A stretch of DNA of 64,000 bases from Acridotheres tristis (GCA_037013685.1 CM072889.1:11665976-11729975), one strand, 5' to 3'; positions 29,401-42,143 are shown, counted from the stretch's first letter. Translations and numbers: made by a program. The notes: generated by a model not told the origin, from the letters alone.

Positions 29401-32400
29401 ATTTGTGTGTTGTGTTATTTTATTTGATGACCCAAAGAAGGGAAATGAGTCATTCTTGTGCAGCTTCCATCAACTGACACTGCCAAAGCCTGCTCAGGTA
29501 TAGAGAGGCAGTACAGCCCAAAGCTGCCATACCTCTCTGCAGAGGCTGTTGCTGGATGATAACAAGAAATCCCAGGGGGAAGATTAACTGAAAACAAAAC
29601 TAAAAGGAAGGAAAACAAAAACCGGTGATGTATTGCTCCTATGTTGTTTGGAAAACAAATCATAGGATTTGCTTTCAGCTTTCAAGCACTGTGCCTGAGG
29701 ATGTTTATCTGGACATTTTTCCCTCTCATCAGTATAGATTCTTTTTCTACAGAACGATACTTGTGTGGTGCTTATAGCACTGCTCATCAGGAAGTCACCT
29801 GACCTAGCAGCTTGTGGCCATTCCAATTTTCTCTTAGGAGCCTTTTTTCTGGATTTCGAGAAGACAATCCCTGATTAGCCATGGGCCTCTCTGGCAGCAA
29901 AGAGACAGCACTCTCAGATGCAGGTATTCAGACACACAACATGAAGTCACTCATGCTAACAATTTACACTACTAACAAAGATTGGATCATCTAATTTCTA
30001 TCAGCTTGGTCTGTCTTGCTTAGAATCAAACAGCACAGACAACAGGTTTCTGTTTCCTTCTGGCTCTAGACTAAAATCCATTCCCCACATGCCTCTGTCG
30101 TGGCAGATGGTAAGAAGCTGTTCACTGCAGGCACAGGCAGGATGATCTCAAAGGCTTTCTGTTGTGAAAGAAATTAGGAGGTAATTTGATGACCAGTTAC
30201 ATAATCATGGCAGTGTAAAGGTGCTGTCCTGAAACATCTCTTTGTAGAAGCAGAGTGCAGGAGATGGAAAGTCATTTAATGTGTGCAACAAATGATGGTC
30301 TGTTTGAGAAGTTGAATAGATGAATACTCTCCCCCTGAGCTGCTTGAGGCTCAGTCTGACTAATTTATGCCATCATCACCAAGATCTGTGGATTTGTATC
30401 AGTTCTATTTAGTTTTAAAATAAGAGACTCAAACCTTGAGTGAAATATTACCAGCAGTAAAAGTGTATATACACTGACTTTTACACTGTTCAGAAAATTC
30501 CACCTTACTGTCTAATGCTACCTGCCAATCCCTAATAGCAAGGCACATTTTGACCCCATTAAAATGTTTAAGCAGCACAAGAAATCAGTTTAATTCAGGT
30601 AATTTCAGGGATGTGCATGATTTTCTTTTATACCTTGTGGATATAGCTACATCCACTCTCCACTTGAAGTCCTGGATACTTGGTAGCCGACTTCTTTGTA
30701 TCAGAGCTGTGCCTTCGGAAGTGGGACGCCTGAAGAGTGAAACAGAAATAAGAGACTGGAATGTAAATTCATAAAAGAAGTATCAATCTAAGGAGAAAAT
30801 AGGATTGCTGAGTACAAACCTGTCTGGAATTTGTTTCTCTCCTACATCTGTCCTCACTTAAAGAAGTCTGAACAAGCGGAGATTTTTGTGGATTTAAGAC
30901 AACTATGCTCAGATTATCCTCGTTTTCTATGATTCACTATGGTCTATGTTGAAAAAAGAGACCAAGTGACTGTGTAATGCTAGTTAACTGATCTCACTAT
31001 AAAGTTTAGTAAGAGTCATTGTGGTGGCTGGCATACCTATTATTTAATTATAGGCAACTGTGAGACAAGGGGACATGCAAATATATCTTTACTTTCATGC
31101 AAATCCAACAGGAACAAGCAAGCAGAGACAAGACAGATGACTTAGGCAAAACAGTTGCATAAGGTCACTGTTCTTCTTCAGCAAAAACTATCTAGTATTG
31201 GCAAGCAGCATTGTTTTAAAATATAATAATATTAGTGTACTGAGTGTATTTAGAAGCATACTTAAAAAACCCCACAGTGGTTCTTGTTGAGCCAATATAA
31301 TTTACAAACTTTAAGTTCCTTACATAATGTTCACTGCCAACCCCAGTACAGCCTTCAAGATTTTTGCCTAGTCTAATGTGTAAGAAACCAAGCATTTAAT
31401 TTTTTACTCATATTGCAGGAAAAATCAGACTGATCAAGCCCTAGTTTATTTCTGTGTGGAAATACAGTTAACAGCAATTAAACTTCAGATGGCTGACAAT
31501 TTAAAAAATTTTAGCAGCAACCTAAGTTCTGGATAACTAAATGACAAATCTGATACAAATACATAATAACCATTCATTTTTAGATATATACGCAGAAATA
31601 ATTTCAAAATGAGGTCACTGAGCTGGTCCATTCAGGAGCTGGACTTTTGGACTTTGTGTTATCTTTTACTTGTTTTTTTTTTTTCCCCTCTAAGCATCCC
31701 ATGTCCCTGAAATTTATTTACGGTTCATTTCAAGGCTACTCCAGTACTTCCACTAAGGGCAGGATAAGAAACATTACATCCTTTATCCATGGTGCTAGAC
31801 ATAATCTAATTATAGACTTTGCAACAGAAAGGAATCCTCTGTGAACAAATCAAGCACTGTAGGAATGGCAGTCTACCATCACTACTCAGATTCTCATGTG
31901 CAAGTTAGCTGGGCCCTTGGAAACTGCCCAGAAAGATTAATGATCTGATAAGGTACATGAGACTCACAGGCTGAGATCCTCCAAGTGTCCTGCATTTTGC
32001 AAAGGCCATGTATGAAAGAATTTATCTCTTTGGTGAGGAGGGGGTTGGGTGGTGTCAGAAGTGACACACATTCCTAATAGCATGGTAAAGGAATGAGCAA
32101 AAAATTAGATCAGCTGGTTCTTACTCATTGTCAACTCCTGGATAGGAAGTAGGTCACCACAGCTGGGTGCAGACATGAGGAGCCAAAGTCTAGAACAGTC
32201 ATTAGCAGGATTAAACAATAAGAACAGGCCTTTCCCTCAGTGGAGAGCTGCTGCCAGAGTATTGCTTAAGTTGGAGACTTCCTAAAAATAGCTACACTGC
32301 TACCATTTCCTTAAAACATGTTAACTCCCATCAGTGGAAGTCAGTCCATTCTGTGCAGCACCAGCACTCTGGGGGAAGAAAAGAGTTTTAAAAACAGAAA

Positions 32401-35400
32401 GATACTCTACTTAGCAGTGGTGGGAAAGTCAGAAATGTTGATCTCCCAAACAGAGGGGAAGCTTCTGAATATTGTTGAGAGATGGCATTTCTGTGGTCAA
32501 ACATGAAGCTTTATTTCTGGTCAGGACTGCACTTCTGTACCATTCTCCCAGGAAGAGTCACAACTTCTATAACTTAGTTTAAGCCTCTGTCAGGACTTTC
32601 CCAGCTTGGACAAGACTACAATGGGAACTACAAGAATCCTATAAAGATGACAGAATGTGCACAGTGGCCAACATGCATGCAGAAATTACACAGGCTGCTA
32701 ATCAAGATCCATTCCATTGATTTCTGAGAGGAATAGCAAAATGGAGTAGAAAAGACTCAATGGATCTTACATCCAAAATCTATAGCCTATAATTAAATTT
32801 TGTAAACACTCTGTGCCAGCAGCTGCAATATACTGTCAGGACATTGTGCAGAAGGCAAAAGTCAGAACAAGTAAAAGACTATGGATCAGGTAAAGACCAT
32901 TCTAGGGACCACACAAGCTATGGTGGAAAGGATGACACACCTGGTGACAAGAGCATTACCTGCTAAAGGATGGAACTTGAAAATGAAAGATTAGAGAATT
33001 TGGAGCAGCAGCTGATTTACCAGTACCAAAACTAAAGACAAGTTCTGGATGTTTCCCTATGCACATAACAAGACATGCCTAGCAGGCCTCTGAATTGGAG
33101 GGCTGAACAAACTTGTACATGTGAAATGCTGACAAATGGCACACTGAATGCACCCTTCTGGTGGAAACTAAAGCTACACCATTAGAAAAAAATAGCCGTG
33201 CATTTATTATAAATGTTCAGAGAGGGGAAAATTAGTGTTACCCTTTCCCTTAAAAAACAGTTTTAATTTCATGTAGTTATTTGATGGTGTCAATGTGGCA
33301 AGTTTTTCTTTTAGTCTACATAGCTTGGTGGAACTGTGGAGACACAAATATAAATGCCAAATACTTCAGAGCTGTTGTTTAGTGAAAAGAACTCCAAAAA
33401 TAAGAGATGTCAGGAAAAGTATTAAAAACGGATTTTTCTGGCTTCTCTAGCTCATACTGAATTACTGAATTTTTGATCACATGCTAATGCATCTCTTACC
33501 ATCACAAACATATATATTTACAACTCAATATGCATATGTATGATTCAATGCTACATTTAAGATTGTAGAAGCAGATCTGTCTGAAAATCAAACCTGAGGT
33601 GTTCTTCTCTGGTCTCAAAACACAGAGAAAGATTACACTGGATAATCACAGCTTTCAAAATGAGAAAAAGCTAAATTTTCCAGCATCGTGATTTCGCAGT
33701 AGAAAACAGACAATCATGCATGCTTCAAATTACATCTAAATTTATCTTCCTTCCCTACTGCAAACAATATTTCCACTTTGCAACCATGAATTTTACATTC
33801 TTAGCACCTATAATTCAAACAGAAGAGCAAAGAAAAGATGAGAAGACTGAATTTATTTTTACTCCAAGAACCTTTAGCTGTAAGCCAAGATCTTAATCAA
33901 AGAAATGAAAAATATTTTTAGCTTTGGTAGCAGCACTCAGACCTTTGAAGATAACTGAAAAACCACAACTATGATTATTGGGATTCCATGCAAACAATCT
34001 GGAGCAGCACTGGGTTAGTAATGTCACATGCTGAGTGACCTCAAGTTTCAAGAAGGAAAACTGGAATCACAGAGTATCCTGAGTTGGAAGGGGCCCACAA
34101 TAATAATCAGAGTCCAACTCTTGGCCCTGCACGAGTTTGCATATTCAAAATGTTCAAGATTTTAAATTTCTAGATGTAGAATAGGCTAAATATGGTTGAG
34201 CAGAGAAACTTCCAGAAAAAGAGAATCCCAAGAACGGACAAAAGAGACAGGCTGTTCAAAAAGCTCTTGATTTAGAACTTTCTCCAGAGTTACAGAAGAA
34301 TGTTGCTTAAAAAGTGAATTACAGCAGGCAGAGCACTTGATATCTCATATGTGTTGTCATTAAGTCCCTCAGTGTGATTTCCCAACTGAACTGTACATTA
34401 AGAGTTGAGAAATGCTATCTGAGAAAGCTGCCATGAACCAGAGCATGTAGAGGGCTTATGTAGCCTGCCTCTTTTGCTACAACTTGCAGTGATAATTATG
34501 GCAAAAATGAGTAATTCTGCACTGCATTTTTCATCTGAAGGTATTGATCCACTCCACAGTCTATAGAACATTATAAAAACTGATGAACACAGAGAAACTG
34601 AAAATTGACAAGAAAGCTACTTAATGCATGTATTGCCATGCATGATGGACCTCATACTGTGATGAATCAAAATAATGGGATAAGTCTTGCTCTCGTTAAT
34701 TTGGAAAATATTGCTGTTCCTTCAATATACCAAGGATTTGTGTCAGCAGAGCTCTGTGCAGCCCTGTTGTCCACACAATGAAGACACTAACCTGTTACCA
34801 AAGACTACACTGGAGAAGTCCACAATGAAATCTTCTGGTACTCTGAAAGAGAAGAACAAGACAAAACAGTTAGGGTTTTTTGCAACCACTGCTATATGGC
34901 CTTATCTGAAAAAAAACCCCTAAATCTATTACAGAACACAAAAGATGTGTCAACATTTTCCATCTTCCATTGCTTAAAATTGCCAGCTCTTATGTAAGCA
35001 CTTCAGTATTGATTCAGTCAGGGCTCTCAAAAGGACAACCTATGTTTATATATCAAGAACCCTAAAACTGTACTACATCTTCCCATCCTGCCCTGTATGG
35101 CAACAGTGTATTTCAAAAGAACCCAGAATTTGCTTAACTTCTCATTAAAGTCAAGAAAATATTTACTGATGGCTCTGACAAGAGGGCAGGCCAGCAATGC
35201 ATGCTTTCAAAAATCCCAAACTTAACATGTTTCTTTCACTTTCACCTCAAGTGTAATGAAGACAGAAGGAATTGCCCCTCAAAATTCAAACAGAGGGCCT
35301 TGTAGCCGAGGCTACTCACAAAAGGAGCACATGTGGGGACTGGCTGAAGAGACTAACACACTCCATCTACCCTACACCTCTCCACTCCTTCACCATACTT

Positions 35401-38400
35401 CCAACACTGCTGTTGCTTTATAAACAAGCTACTGTTGATTTTCAGTTCAATAGATCAGGCTGTGAGTTGCAAAGACCACAGAGCAAACACTATCCATTCA
35501 GCTGCCTTTGCCACAGGGACAGTAACCTCCTACAGAGAGGCAGGTTGGACAAGTGGGAGAAGTCACTACTGCTACTGCCACAGTTAAATCCAGCACTCAC
35601 CATGAATCAGTGCCCAGAGACATTACTCACCAGTGGCTTAAGACACACAGCAGTGTATCAAAGAAAAAATCAAAGCAAACAAGGAAGTTATCTGTCCTAA
35701 AGAGCTTACAGTGTTTAATGACCAGAGAAAAAACAACTCATCAACTCACACAGTGGGAAGATGAAACAGCAGTTATTACATCACAAATTCATAAAGGAAG
35801 AAATGGGGTTAAACCACATTTTAAAATAGTGCTTGGATAAAAAGAAATTCATTTTAGGAAGCACTAGAATAGTGCTTTTTTGGCTGCAAGAGTCTGTCTT
35901 TCAGAAGAGACAAGGCTATTTCTGCAAACATTACTTATACTTTCATGCAGGTGTATCATTTAGCCCATCCTGACACTGACTGGAATCCTGACTATGGAGT
36001 GGAATAGCTGGAGACAGGGGGTGTAATATGATTATGATGATACCTACCATAACACTTGCTTGACCTAAGAGCACCACTAAAACATAAGCATTAATGCTAC
36101 CTTTGAGTTTGCATTATTTTTGCTGTTCTGTCAATGATTTTGCTGAAAATTCTGTTCCTGGCTCAAGCAGCACATGAGGCCAGTCACACATGAGACAGAT
36201 AAGATAGAACACAGCACAGTTCAGCCTGAACTACAGATGGCAATCATTTGTCAGTGCAACATTCTGAGGAGGGGACTCAAAGGGCAAGAAATGTGTGAAG
36301 ATGTCTCAATCCCATGTTATTTGCCCAAGTCATAAAGTTACTAAATAATCTGCAAGGGGAGGGGAAAAAAAGCACCCACAATTTAGTGTGAATTTATTCC
36401 CACTGGCTCAGCCACTCAGGCTAAGAAATAGGAATTGCAACTCTTTTAAACTAGTAATATTGATCTAGTAAACCAGAGTGGGCATATATTCCTCTTTCTT
36501 CATCAAAACTAGAAGCTAAGATCAGGTACCTCACCAGAAAATTGAGAATTACAAGATACTATATGGGCAGAATTAGCTCAGACTCCAGATTCACTGAAAG
36601 AAACAAAACAGAATGCAAGGAGTGAAGAAAAAAAAAAAAGGTTACATGGCACAGAGTTCAAACCTTTTAAAAGAAGACAGAACAAAAAGGAGGGCTATAG
36701 GCCCTTTTTCTGCCTTAAAAGGCAAAATACCTGCCCAAACACTGGATACCAATAATGCCAAGACATCACTGTTCAAACAATGTCATGTTCTTTGTGCACT
36801 TGATCACAGGATGGCCACTGCAGCATGCTAAATGTCTGAATGTAATTAGTAAGTGCTTTGAAAACAAGCATTTCATCTCCCAAACCCAAGCCCATTGGGA
36901 AAGATAGGAAATTATGCTTCCCAGAGGAACTGAAGGTACGAAAGGCTTTACCAAATTTTGAAATATCACAGCCTAAGAATAGAATAAGGTATTTAGTCTT
37001 CTAAAAGTTTAGCCACAAAGTGAAGAGAGCTACTCACAGGAAGTAAGACTGTCAGAGATGAAAGTTAAGAGGAGTCACAATACTGTGAGAATAATGGGAG
37101 CATAGCAGCAGCTAGCAGCACATAAAACACAGAAGTCTGCAAGAAGTACAAATGCAGTTACCTAACTGTTGCTGCTAGGTCAGCCATATTAATCAGAACA
37201 ATAAGATAAAAAGACGTATCAAAAAATAAAAGATATAAAAAAGATCATCCAGACTGAAAAGTGCCTAAGTAAAATGTATGAATAAACCACTAAGTGAGAA
37301 AAAAACCCCCAAACACAACTATGAAAGTGTAAGTCATTAAAGTGTGGTGAAATGACAAGGAGAGGGACCTGGGAATCTGCATTTCTAGACACAGCCAGCC
37401 CAGACAGTGACTTCTGACACTGCTATACCAACTTCCTCCACTGCTCAGAAGAGGAGTATTCACCCAGCCCCAGAGAATTTAGCATGGAGCTTTTAGTATT
37501 CTTCATTACTCTGTGATCAAACTTGGCACATTCTGTGTGCACCTCAAAAAACACCAGCTCCCACTGAGCCAAAAGCAATTCCTCAGTTTCTTACTGACCT
37601 ACTTTAACCTGGGTGTGAACTCCATGATGTGGCAGAGGCAGCAGCTTGCATTTGAGCTCTCAAGACAAAAGGCAGGCCGAACTCCAGCACTGAGCTGCAG
37701 ACAAAACTGGATCAACTTGGAAGGAACCTTTCACTGTGACCCAAATGACACCTTTCATTGATTACACCTCGATTACATCTGCAGTTTAATTTGCCTGAAG
37801 TCACTCATGAAGTAAATCATGCTTATGACTTAACTGCTTATGAGGAGAAAGCCAATGTACAGGTTAACAGACAACTAAGGATGAAAAAAGACAGAATTAG
37901 ATACATTTATTTCTCCTAGGTAGCAATCAGAACGTTAAAGAAATGTGCAAAAATAGTGTTTTAAAATAATTAAGCCTTGGTGCCGAGGTTTCACTACAGA
38001 AGAAAACATCAACTGCTGTTACTCTTTCATTGCTATTGAATATAGAAATAAGGGAAAACTTATAAATATTTCTAGCATTTGATTACTAGCTTTTAGGATA
38101 TGATCCCTTCAGAGATACTCATGGAAGACTGATCCTGATTTTGGCAAAGGCTGTAACAAAGGTCATGATTTCTTGGGTAATGGGCAGGAGAAATCATAGC
38201 TGAACATGGTGGTAGGGTTTCATGAGTGTTATATCATTGACCTTTGAAAGAAGGAAAGAAGTAGGGCAGTTCTTAGCTTCTGAAATGCTAGTACAGTCTT
38301 ACCAAACACTCAAAAAATATTGCAGGGCAAAGTGGGGATGGCAGAGAGAAGGTCACTCATATTTGCATAACCTATATTACAGACTAAATCAGACCATTCT

Positions 38401-41400
38401 CCCCAGCAGGTGAAATAAAACTGCTCATGCTCAGTGCTAAACCAAGTCTTACACAACACCTGTTTTCTTCTTCTGGCTTTACACGACGTTTGGCAACATA
38501 TGCATTATGAGGCATTTACAGATAATTTTTATACCAACTTTTTGTGTAAAGAAGTTATTTTGGGGAAGAAGTTATGTAAAAGCTATGAAAAAACAAACAT
38601 TAAAATAACTGGTGTAAACAGACATACCTGAGCTCCTTCAGGTCTTCTTTAAAAGCCTACAAATACAAGGAAGATTAAATTTTACATGATATAGCCTTAA
38701 ATGATGATTTCTTACCTACTGAAACAATAGTGGTTACTTATTTGGTATCTCTCCCCAAAAATTTTAGACTTGAGTGGCAGTAGTTTTGAAATGCCTGGTA
38801 ATATATTAAAAAGAATTTTCAGAAGTGTTCAATCAAGTTGTGATTTAAAGACCTAAATATCTTGGAAGCCTTTATTTTTCAAAACAACATCTCTGCCACT
38901 TCTTTTATATAGCTATTAATTTTTCTTTTAGAGTAACTACGTGCCCTTATTCTCAAATACATTTTGCAGTAACTTGTTTAAACTATGACAAGAAAAAGGA
39001 AATGGCAAAAGATAAGGTCTGGATATTAAAAACATCCTTCCACTACATTTCCTGCAATATGGGAGCTTTCCCAATATGTCTGGATAAATATGAAGCTGTA
39101 TCTTAAACAAGAGATACTGGAAACCCAGAAGTGGTTCACTCACATAAAAATGAGATAAGAAAATTGTAAGAAAAGGAACATGAAAAATGAAGAAAATAGC
39201 CATGAAGAAGGGATGGGGGTTGGGACATGGCAGGTGTGTATATATTCACACCAAACATCCACAGCACAAGCTGAAATTGCATTTTCTTCCAAATTCCACT
39301 ATACTGTCCTGGCCATAAGAATTTCCTTCCTCTATGGCAGGAATATGAGCATAGGAGGCAAACAAATATGAGAAATTATAAGCATGGACAAAAATGAGTG
39401 GTATGTGTGAACAGCCAGTTAGAGTAAGAGGGAGTGTTGATGCCTGCGAAATAACATTTTGCTATGATTTCTTTGGTGGTTTTAATTTATGAGTGAAAAA
39501 AACCATGCACAGTAAACAAGATGCTGAAGCAGAAATAGATACAGGAATCTTCTTCCTGAAGCTTAAGTATTTTTTTTCAAAAAGCTCACTCTAAATCTAA
39601 AGTGAAATAATAAGTTCCAGATTTTTAACAGTTTCTTCCAACAACCTTAACTTGGAGAATCATTTTTATGTGCAGCTTCCCACCCAGGCAAATGAGATTT
39701 AGATGGTGACTTGTGTCTGACGCAGCTTTTACCTTATCAGGGTTCCAAGTACTCCCAGAACTTACTTCTTGTTTGAAAGTTGATAAGGGGAGTCTCAATG
39801 CTTCTCGGAGAAGGGTGTACATGCCAGAAATGAGGAAAGCAAGTTGTTCTTCTGAGAGATTAGCACTTTCTGCAATCAGCCTGACAGATTCCTTGCAGTC
39901 TTTTCCTTCCAATGCATTAACAGTGACTGTGAATAAGAAAGCAAAGCAAGATCCTTAATTTACTCAACTGTGTAGCTCTTGATTTTGATAGTCAAAGGTG
40001 CATTGAGAAAACTTTCATCACAGGGAGAAGCCTCACAGACAAAAACGAAATCAATCATTGAGACAGTGTAGCAGAGCCCGAATAACACTGGCTGGATAAT
40101 CCTCAGATACTGTTGCACGCAGTTTTTACATCATGAACTGACCAGGAATATGAACCTGCATCTCATTTTTTACATTAGTCTTTTTTTAGCAATAGAGTAA
40201 CAGCAACAGCCTGGGAAAACAAACCTGGTGCAACTGCAAGAGCAATGCAGATATACCGTGTTGAAATCCATCACATCTTCAAAAATTACAAAACCTTCAG
40301 AGGCAAAACTGCAGCCCTGCAAACTGTGAGTCACAGGCCAGCAAGAGCAGACAGTGATGGGAGATTTGTGCCAGCTCTGCATAACCGGAGGGAGGCTGTG
40401 CCACTCCAGGGGTGGGCTCTGGGGTCACTGCCCTGGCTCCAGGCAGTTTGAAGGACTGTCTGCTCCTACAATGGTAGGAAGCATTTATTGCACACCCGAA
40501 AGCAGGTGATAATTTACACCAAAATTAAACCCAGACAGTCAGGCTTCTGGGCACTGATAAGACTTTTCATCTCTATGTCCCTGCACTAGACAGCAGATAT
40601 GATTCGAGGCGTGTATTTCATTCTGTCCCAAATGCCTCTGCCTATACACAGCTTTATTATTTCAAGTATTACAAGGCACCCCTAAATACATTGCTCCTTT
40701 CTGCTACTACGCAGCAACACTTTTAGAACAAACCAGCTACCAAATGTTTTGAGTCCTTCAAATCAAAATGAAAATCCCTGACAAGATATTAGCTGAGAGA
40801 ACATGCCAGGGTCACACCATTGCTGGGCAGCAGTTACCCTCCAGGAAGCTGTGCTTTCACTCCACTAATCAACTATTCCATTACTGCATGATTGTTTTAA
40901 ATACCCCGAATTATTCAACTGTATAACTCTTGATTTTGACGGTCAAGTGCCTTGAGAAAATTCTCACCACAGGGAGAAGCCTCACAGACAAAAATGAAAT
41001 CAATCATTGTCAATATTACAGCCTCAACCTCAATAGGACACCTGCACCTTGGGGTTGCTGTATTGTCATTGCATGTTCTGTAGATACCCATGGGGTCTCT
41101 GACTGCCACACACAACCTGACAGTGACTGGGCTGCTGGCTCTGGGACATAGGGATGAGAGAGGAATGACTTTAACAACACTCAGCTGACTTTGGGGGCCA
41201 TCCACAGCTACAGAACTCCGTTCCTCATTATCAAAGATTTCACAGAATTGTAGAATACAATGAATCAAGCCCCTCATTTTATTTAAAGCTCAGCTATAGC
41301 TTCCTGGCGGGAAAAGCAATGGGAAGTGCCCCAAGAAGCTGCAGCCTTCCAGCTGTCACAAAATCACAGAATGTTCTGAGCTGTAATGGACCCAGAAGGA

Positions 41401-42091
41401 TCATCGAGTCCGACTCAGCCCGGCATAGGACACCCCAAGAATCCCACCATGTGCCTGAGAGAATTGTCCCAACACTCCTTGAACTCCCTCAGGCTGGTCC
41501 TGCAGCCACTTTCCTGGGGAGCCTATTCCAGTGCCCAACACTTTCAAGAGAAAGAATCTTTTCCTGAAACTTAACCTGAAGTGCCCTGACACAGCGTTAT
41601 GCTGTTCCCTCGTGTCCTGTCACCGGTCAGGGGGTGTCTGTCTCTCCGCAGCCTCTCGTGAGGAAGGTGTAGCCAGCTTTGAGGTCTCCCTTCAGTCCCT
41701 TCCAGGCGGAACAGACCAAGTGACCCCAGTTCGTATGGCTTCCTCGCTGTGGCCTTTCACCCTGTTCTTTGGTCTCCTTCAGAAGCTCTCTAACAGCTGT
41801 CCGTGCCTTCCCGTGAGGATCCATGACTTCCTCTGGGAACGCGGCTCCTGCCCACGGGCTCCGGCCGGGAACCCCCCGCGTCCCTGTGCGGGGGCAGCGC
41901 GGCCCTTCCGCACCGGGGCGGCGCCCCGCGAGCCCCGCACGGGCCCTACCTTTGAGGAGCCGCCGGAAGGTCTCCTTGCCCACGTCCTGCACGCCCCGGG
42001 CCATGGCCTCCACCTCGGCCGGCACACGCGGGCCCAGGAACCCGCGGCCGCCGCCGCCCTCGCCGAGCCCCTGCGCCGCCCCGGCCGCCAT
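26304..42091 (-). CDS. COMMD5: COMMD5 (HCaRG), COMM domain-containing protein 5 (whole gene, 7 coding exons)
   Basis: Coding exons on the minus strand are 42091-41950, 39926-39766, 38656-38628, 34842-34792, 30729-30634, 28983-28908 and 26405-26304. They total 657 nt (218 aa plus stop); human COMMD5 is about 224 aa. Matches to the family: FLGPRVPAEVEAMAR near the N-terminus, NLSEEQLAFLISGMYTLL (helical N-domain), DFKWRVDVAIS with W151 opening the COMM domain, LSDGTAHRFEVP, and the C-terminal KFQELRYNVALILKEMNDLE. COMMD proteins form a hetero-decamer ring in the Commander complex with CCDC22/CCDC93, acting in endosomal recycling; several also modulate NF-kB and cullin ligases. All phases match and no key residue is missing. 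The gene is head-to-head with FAM199X, 182 bp between start codons, so co-regulation is likely. Confidence 0.95.
28908..28983 (-). CDS. COMMD5: COMMD5 coding exon 6 (COMM domain)
   Basis: Acceptor ATTTCAG, donor GAA|GTAAGT. Completes S160 and encodes SLARALQPSILMMMKLSDG and TAHRFE (161-185), the beta strands of the COMM domain. Confidence 0.95.
30634..30729 (-). CDS. COMMD5: COMMD5 coding exon 5 (COMM domain start)
   Basis: Acceptor CTCTTCAG, donor AG|GTATAA (a weak donor beyond GTA). 31 codons (129-159) with RPTSEGTALIQ, then LPSIQDFKWRVDVAIST containing the conserved COMM-domain tryptophan W151. Confidence 0.93.
34066..34140 (-). mobile_element. CR1 LINE fragment in COMMD5 intron 4
   Basis: GGAATCACAGAGTATCCTGA, GTTGGAAGGGGCCCAC and CAACTCTTGGCCCTGCACG: reverse complement of a CR1 3' end of the same subfamily as the copies at 41357 and 45564. 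Confidence 0.8.
34792..34842 (-). CDS. COMMD5: COMMD5 coding exon 4 (51 nt)
   Basis: Acceptor CTTTCAG, donor AG|GTTAGT. Encodes VPEDFIVDFSSVVFGN (112-127), flanked by split arginine codons 111 and 128. It aligns with human IPQDLVGDLASVVFGS. Confidence 0.92.
38628..38656 (-). CDS. COMMD5: COMMD5 coding exon 3 (29-nt microexon)
   Basis: Acceptor TTTGTAG, donor AG|GTATGT. Encodes AFKEDLKEL plus two bases of R111. Phase in (0) and out (2) match its neighbours, and the peptide aligns with the human TFRDQLQEL segment. Too short for ORF finders. Confidence 0.9.
39766..39926 (-). CDS. COMMD5: COMMD5 coding exon 2
   Basis: Acceptor TTCACAG, donor GAA|GTAAGT. Encodes V48 (split) to E101, including LEGKDCKESVRLIAESANLS, EEQLAFLISGMYTLLREALR and LPLSTFKQE. 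It aligns with the human QGEDCREAVQRLGVSANLPEEQ region as I recall it. Confidence 0.95.
39957..41009 (+). repeat. About 100-bp direct repeat, two copies 950 bp apart in COMMD5 intron 1
   Basis: Copy A 39957-40060 and copy B 40909-41009 share CTCTTGATTTTGA, CACAGGGAGAAGCCTCACAG and AATCAATCATTG, about 90 percent identity by eye. They do not include the coding exon. Either a local segmental duplication or two fragments of a dispersed repeat I do not recognise. Confidence 0.85.
41357..41780 (-). mobile_element. CR1 LINE fragment in COMMD5 intron 1
   Basis: Reverse-oriented CR1 3' region: AAAATCACAGAATG, GGATCATCGAGTCCGACTC, CAACACTCCTTGAACTC, CCTGGGGAGCCTATTCCAG, then TTGAGGTCTCCCTTCAG. About 420 bp; it ends within about 170 bp of COMMD5 exon 1, abutting the CpG island. 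The overlapping open frames are not an intact reverse transcriptase. Confidence 0.88.
41950..42091 (-). CDS. COMMD5: COMMD5 coding exon 1
   Basis: The ATG sits in GGCCATGGCGG. Encodes 47 codons plus one base: a glycine-rich start, FLGPRVPAEVEAMARGVQDV and ETFRRLLK, then donor G|GTAGGG. It lies within the shared CpG island. Confidence 0.93.
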
Positions 42092-42127
42092 GGCCGCGCC
42101 GCCCGCCCGCCGCGCGCCCTCCCCGCG

Positions 42128-42143
42128 CCAGGGGGCGCTGTGG
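42128..42143 (+). promoter_or_regulatory. CTCF-like core motif in the divergent promoter
   Basis: CCAGGGGGCGCTGTGG is an excellent match to the CTCF core consensus CCANNAGGGGGCGC as I know it. It lies 37 bp upstream of the COMMD5 ATG. Binding is not shown by sequence alone. Confidence 0.6.

Larger units (their letters stand above)
26406..38627 (-). other. COMMD5: COMMD5 introns 3-6
   Basis: Introns 26406-28907, 28984-30633, 30730-34791 and 34843-38627. One CR1 fragment at 34066-34140 and a short direct repeat GCACAGACTGGTG twice near 27014-27041. A 142-codon open frame at 35272-35700 has no recognisable domain or splice support. Confidence 0.8.
38657..41949 (-). other. COMMD5: COMMD5 introns 1-2
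   Basis: Introns 38657-39765 and 39927-41949. Intron 1 holds the 100-bp direct repeat pair and a 420-bp CR1 copy. Confidence 0.85.

Noticed and set aside
35272..35700. 142-codon plus-strand open frame
   Set aside because: Inside COMMD5 intron 3, low-complexity-free but with no recognisable domain, no splice partners and an overlapping alternative frame; most likely chance.
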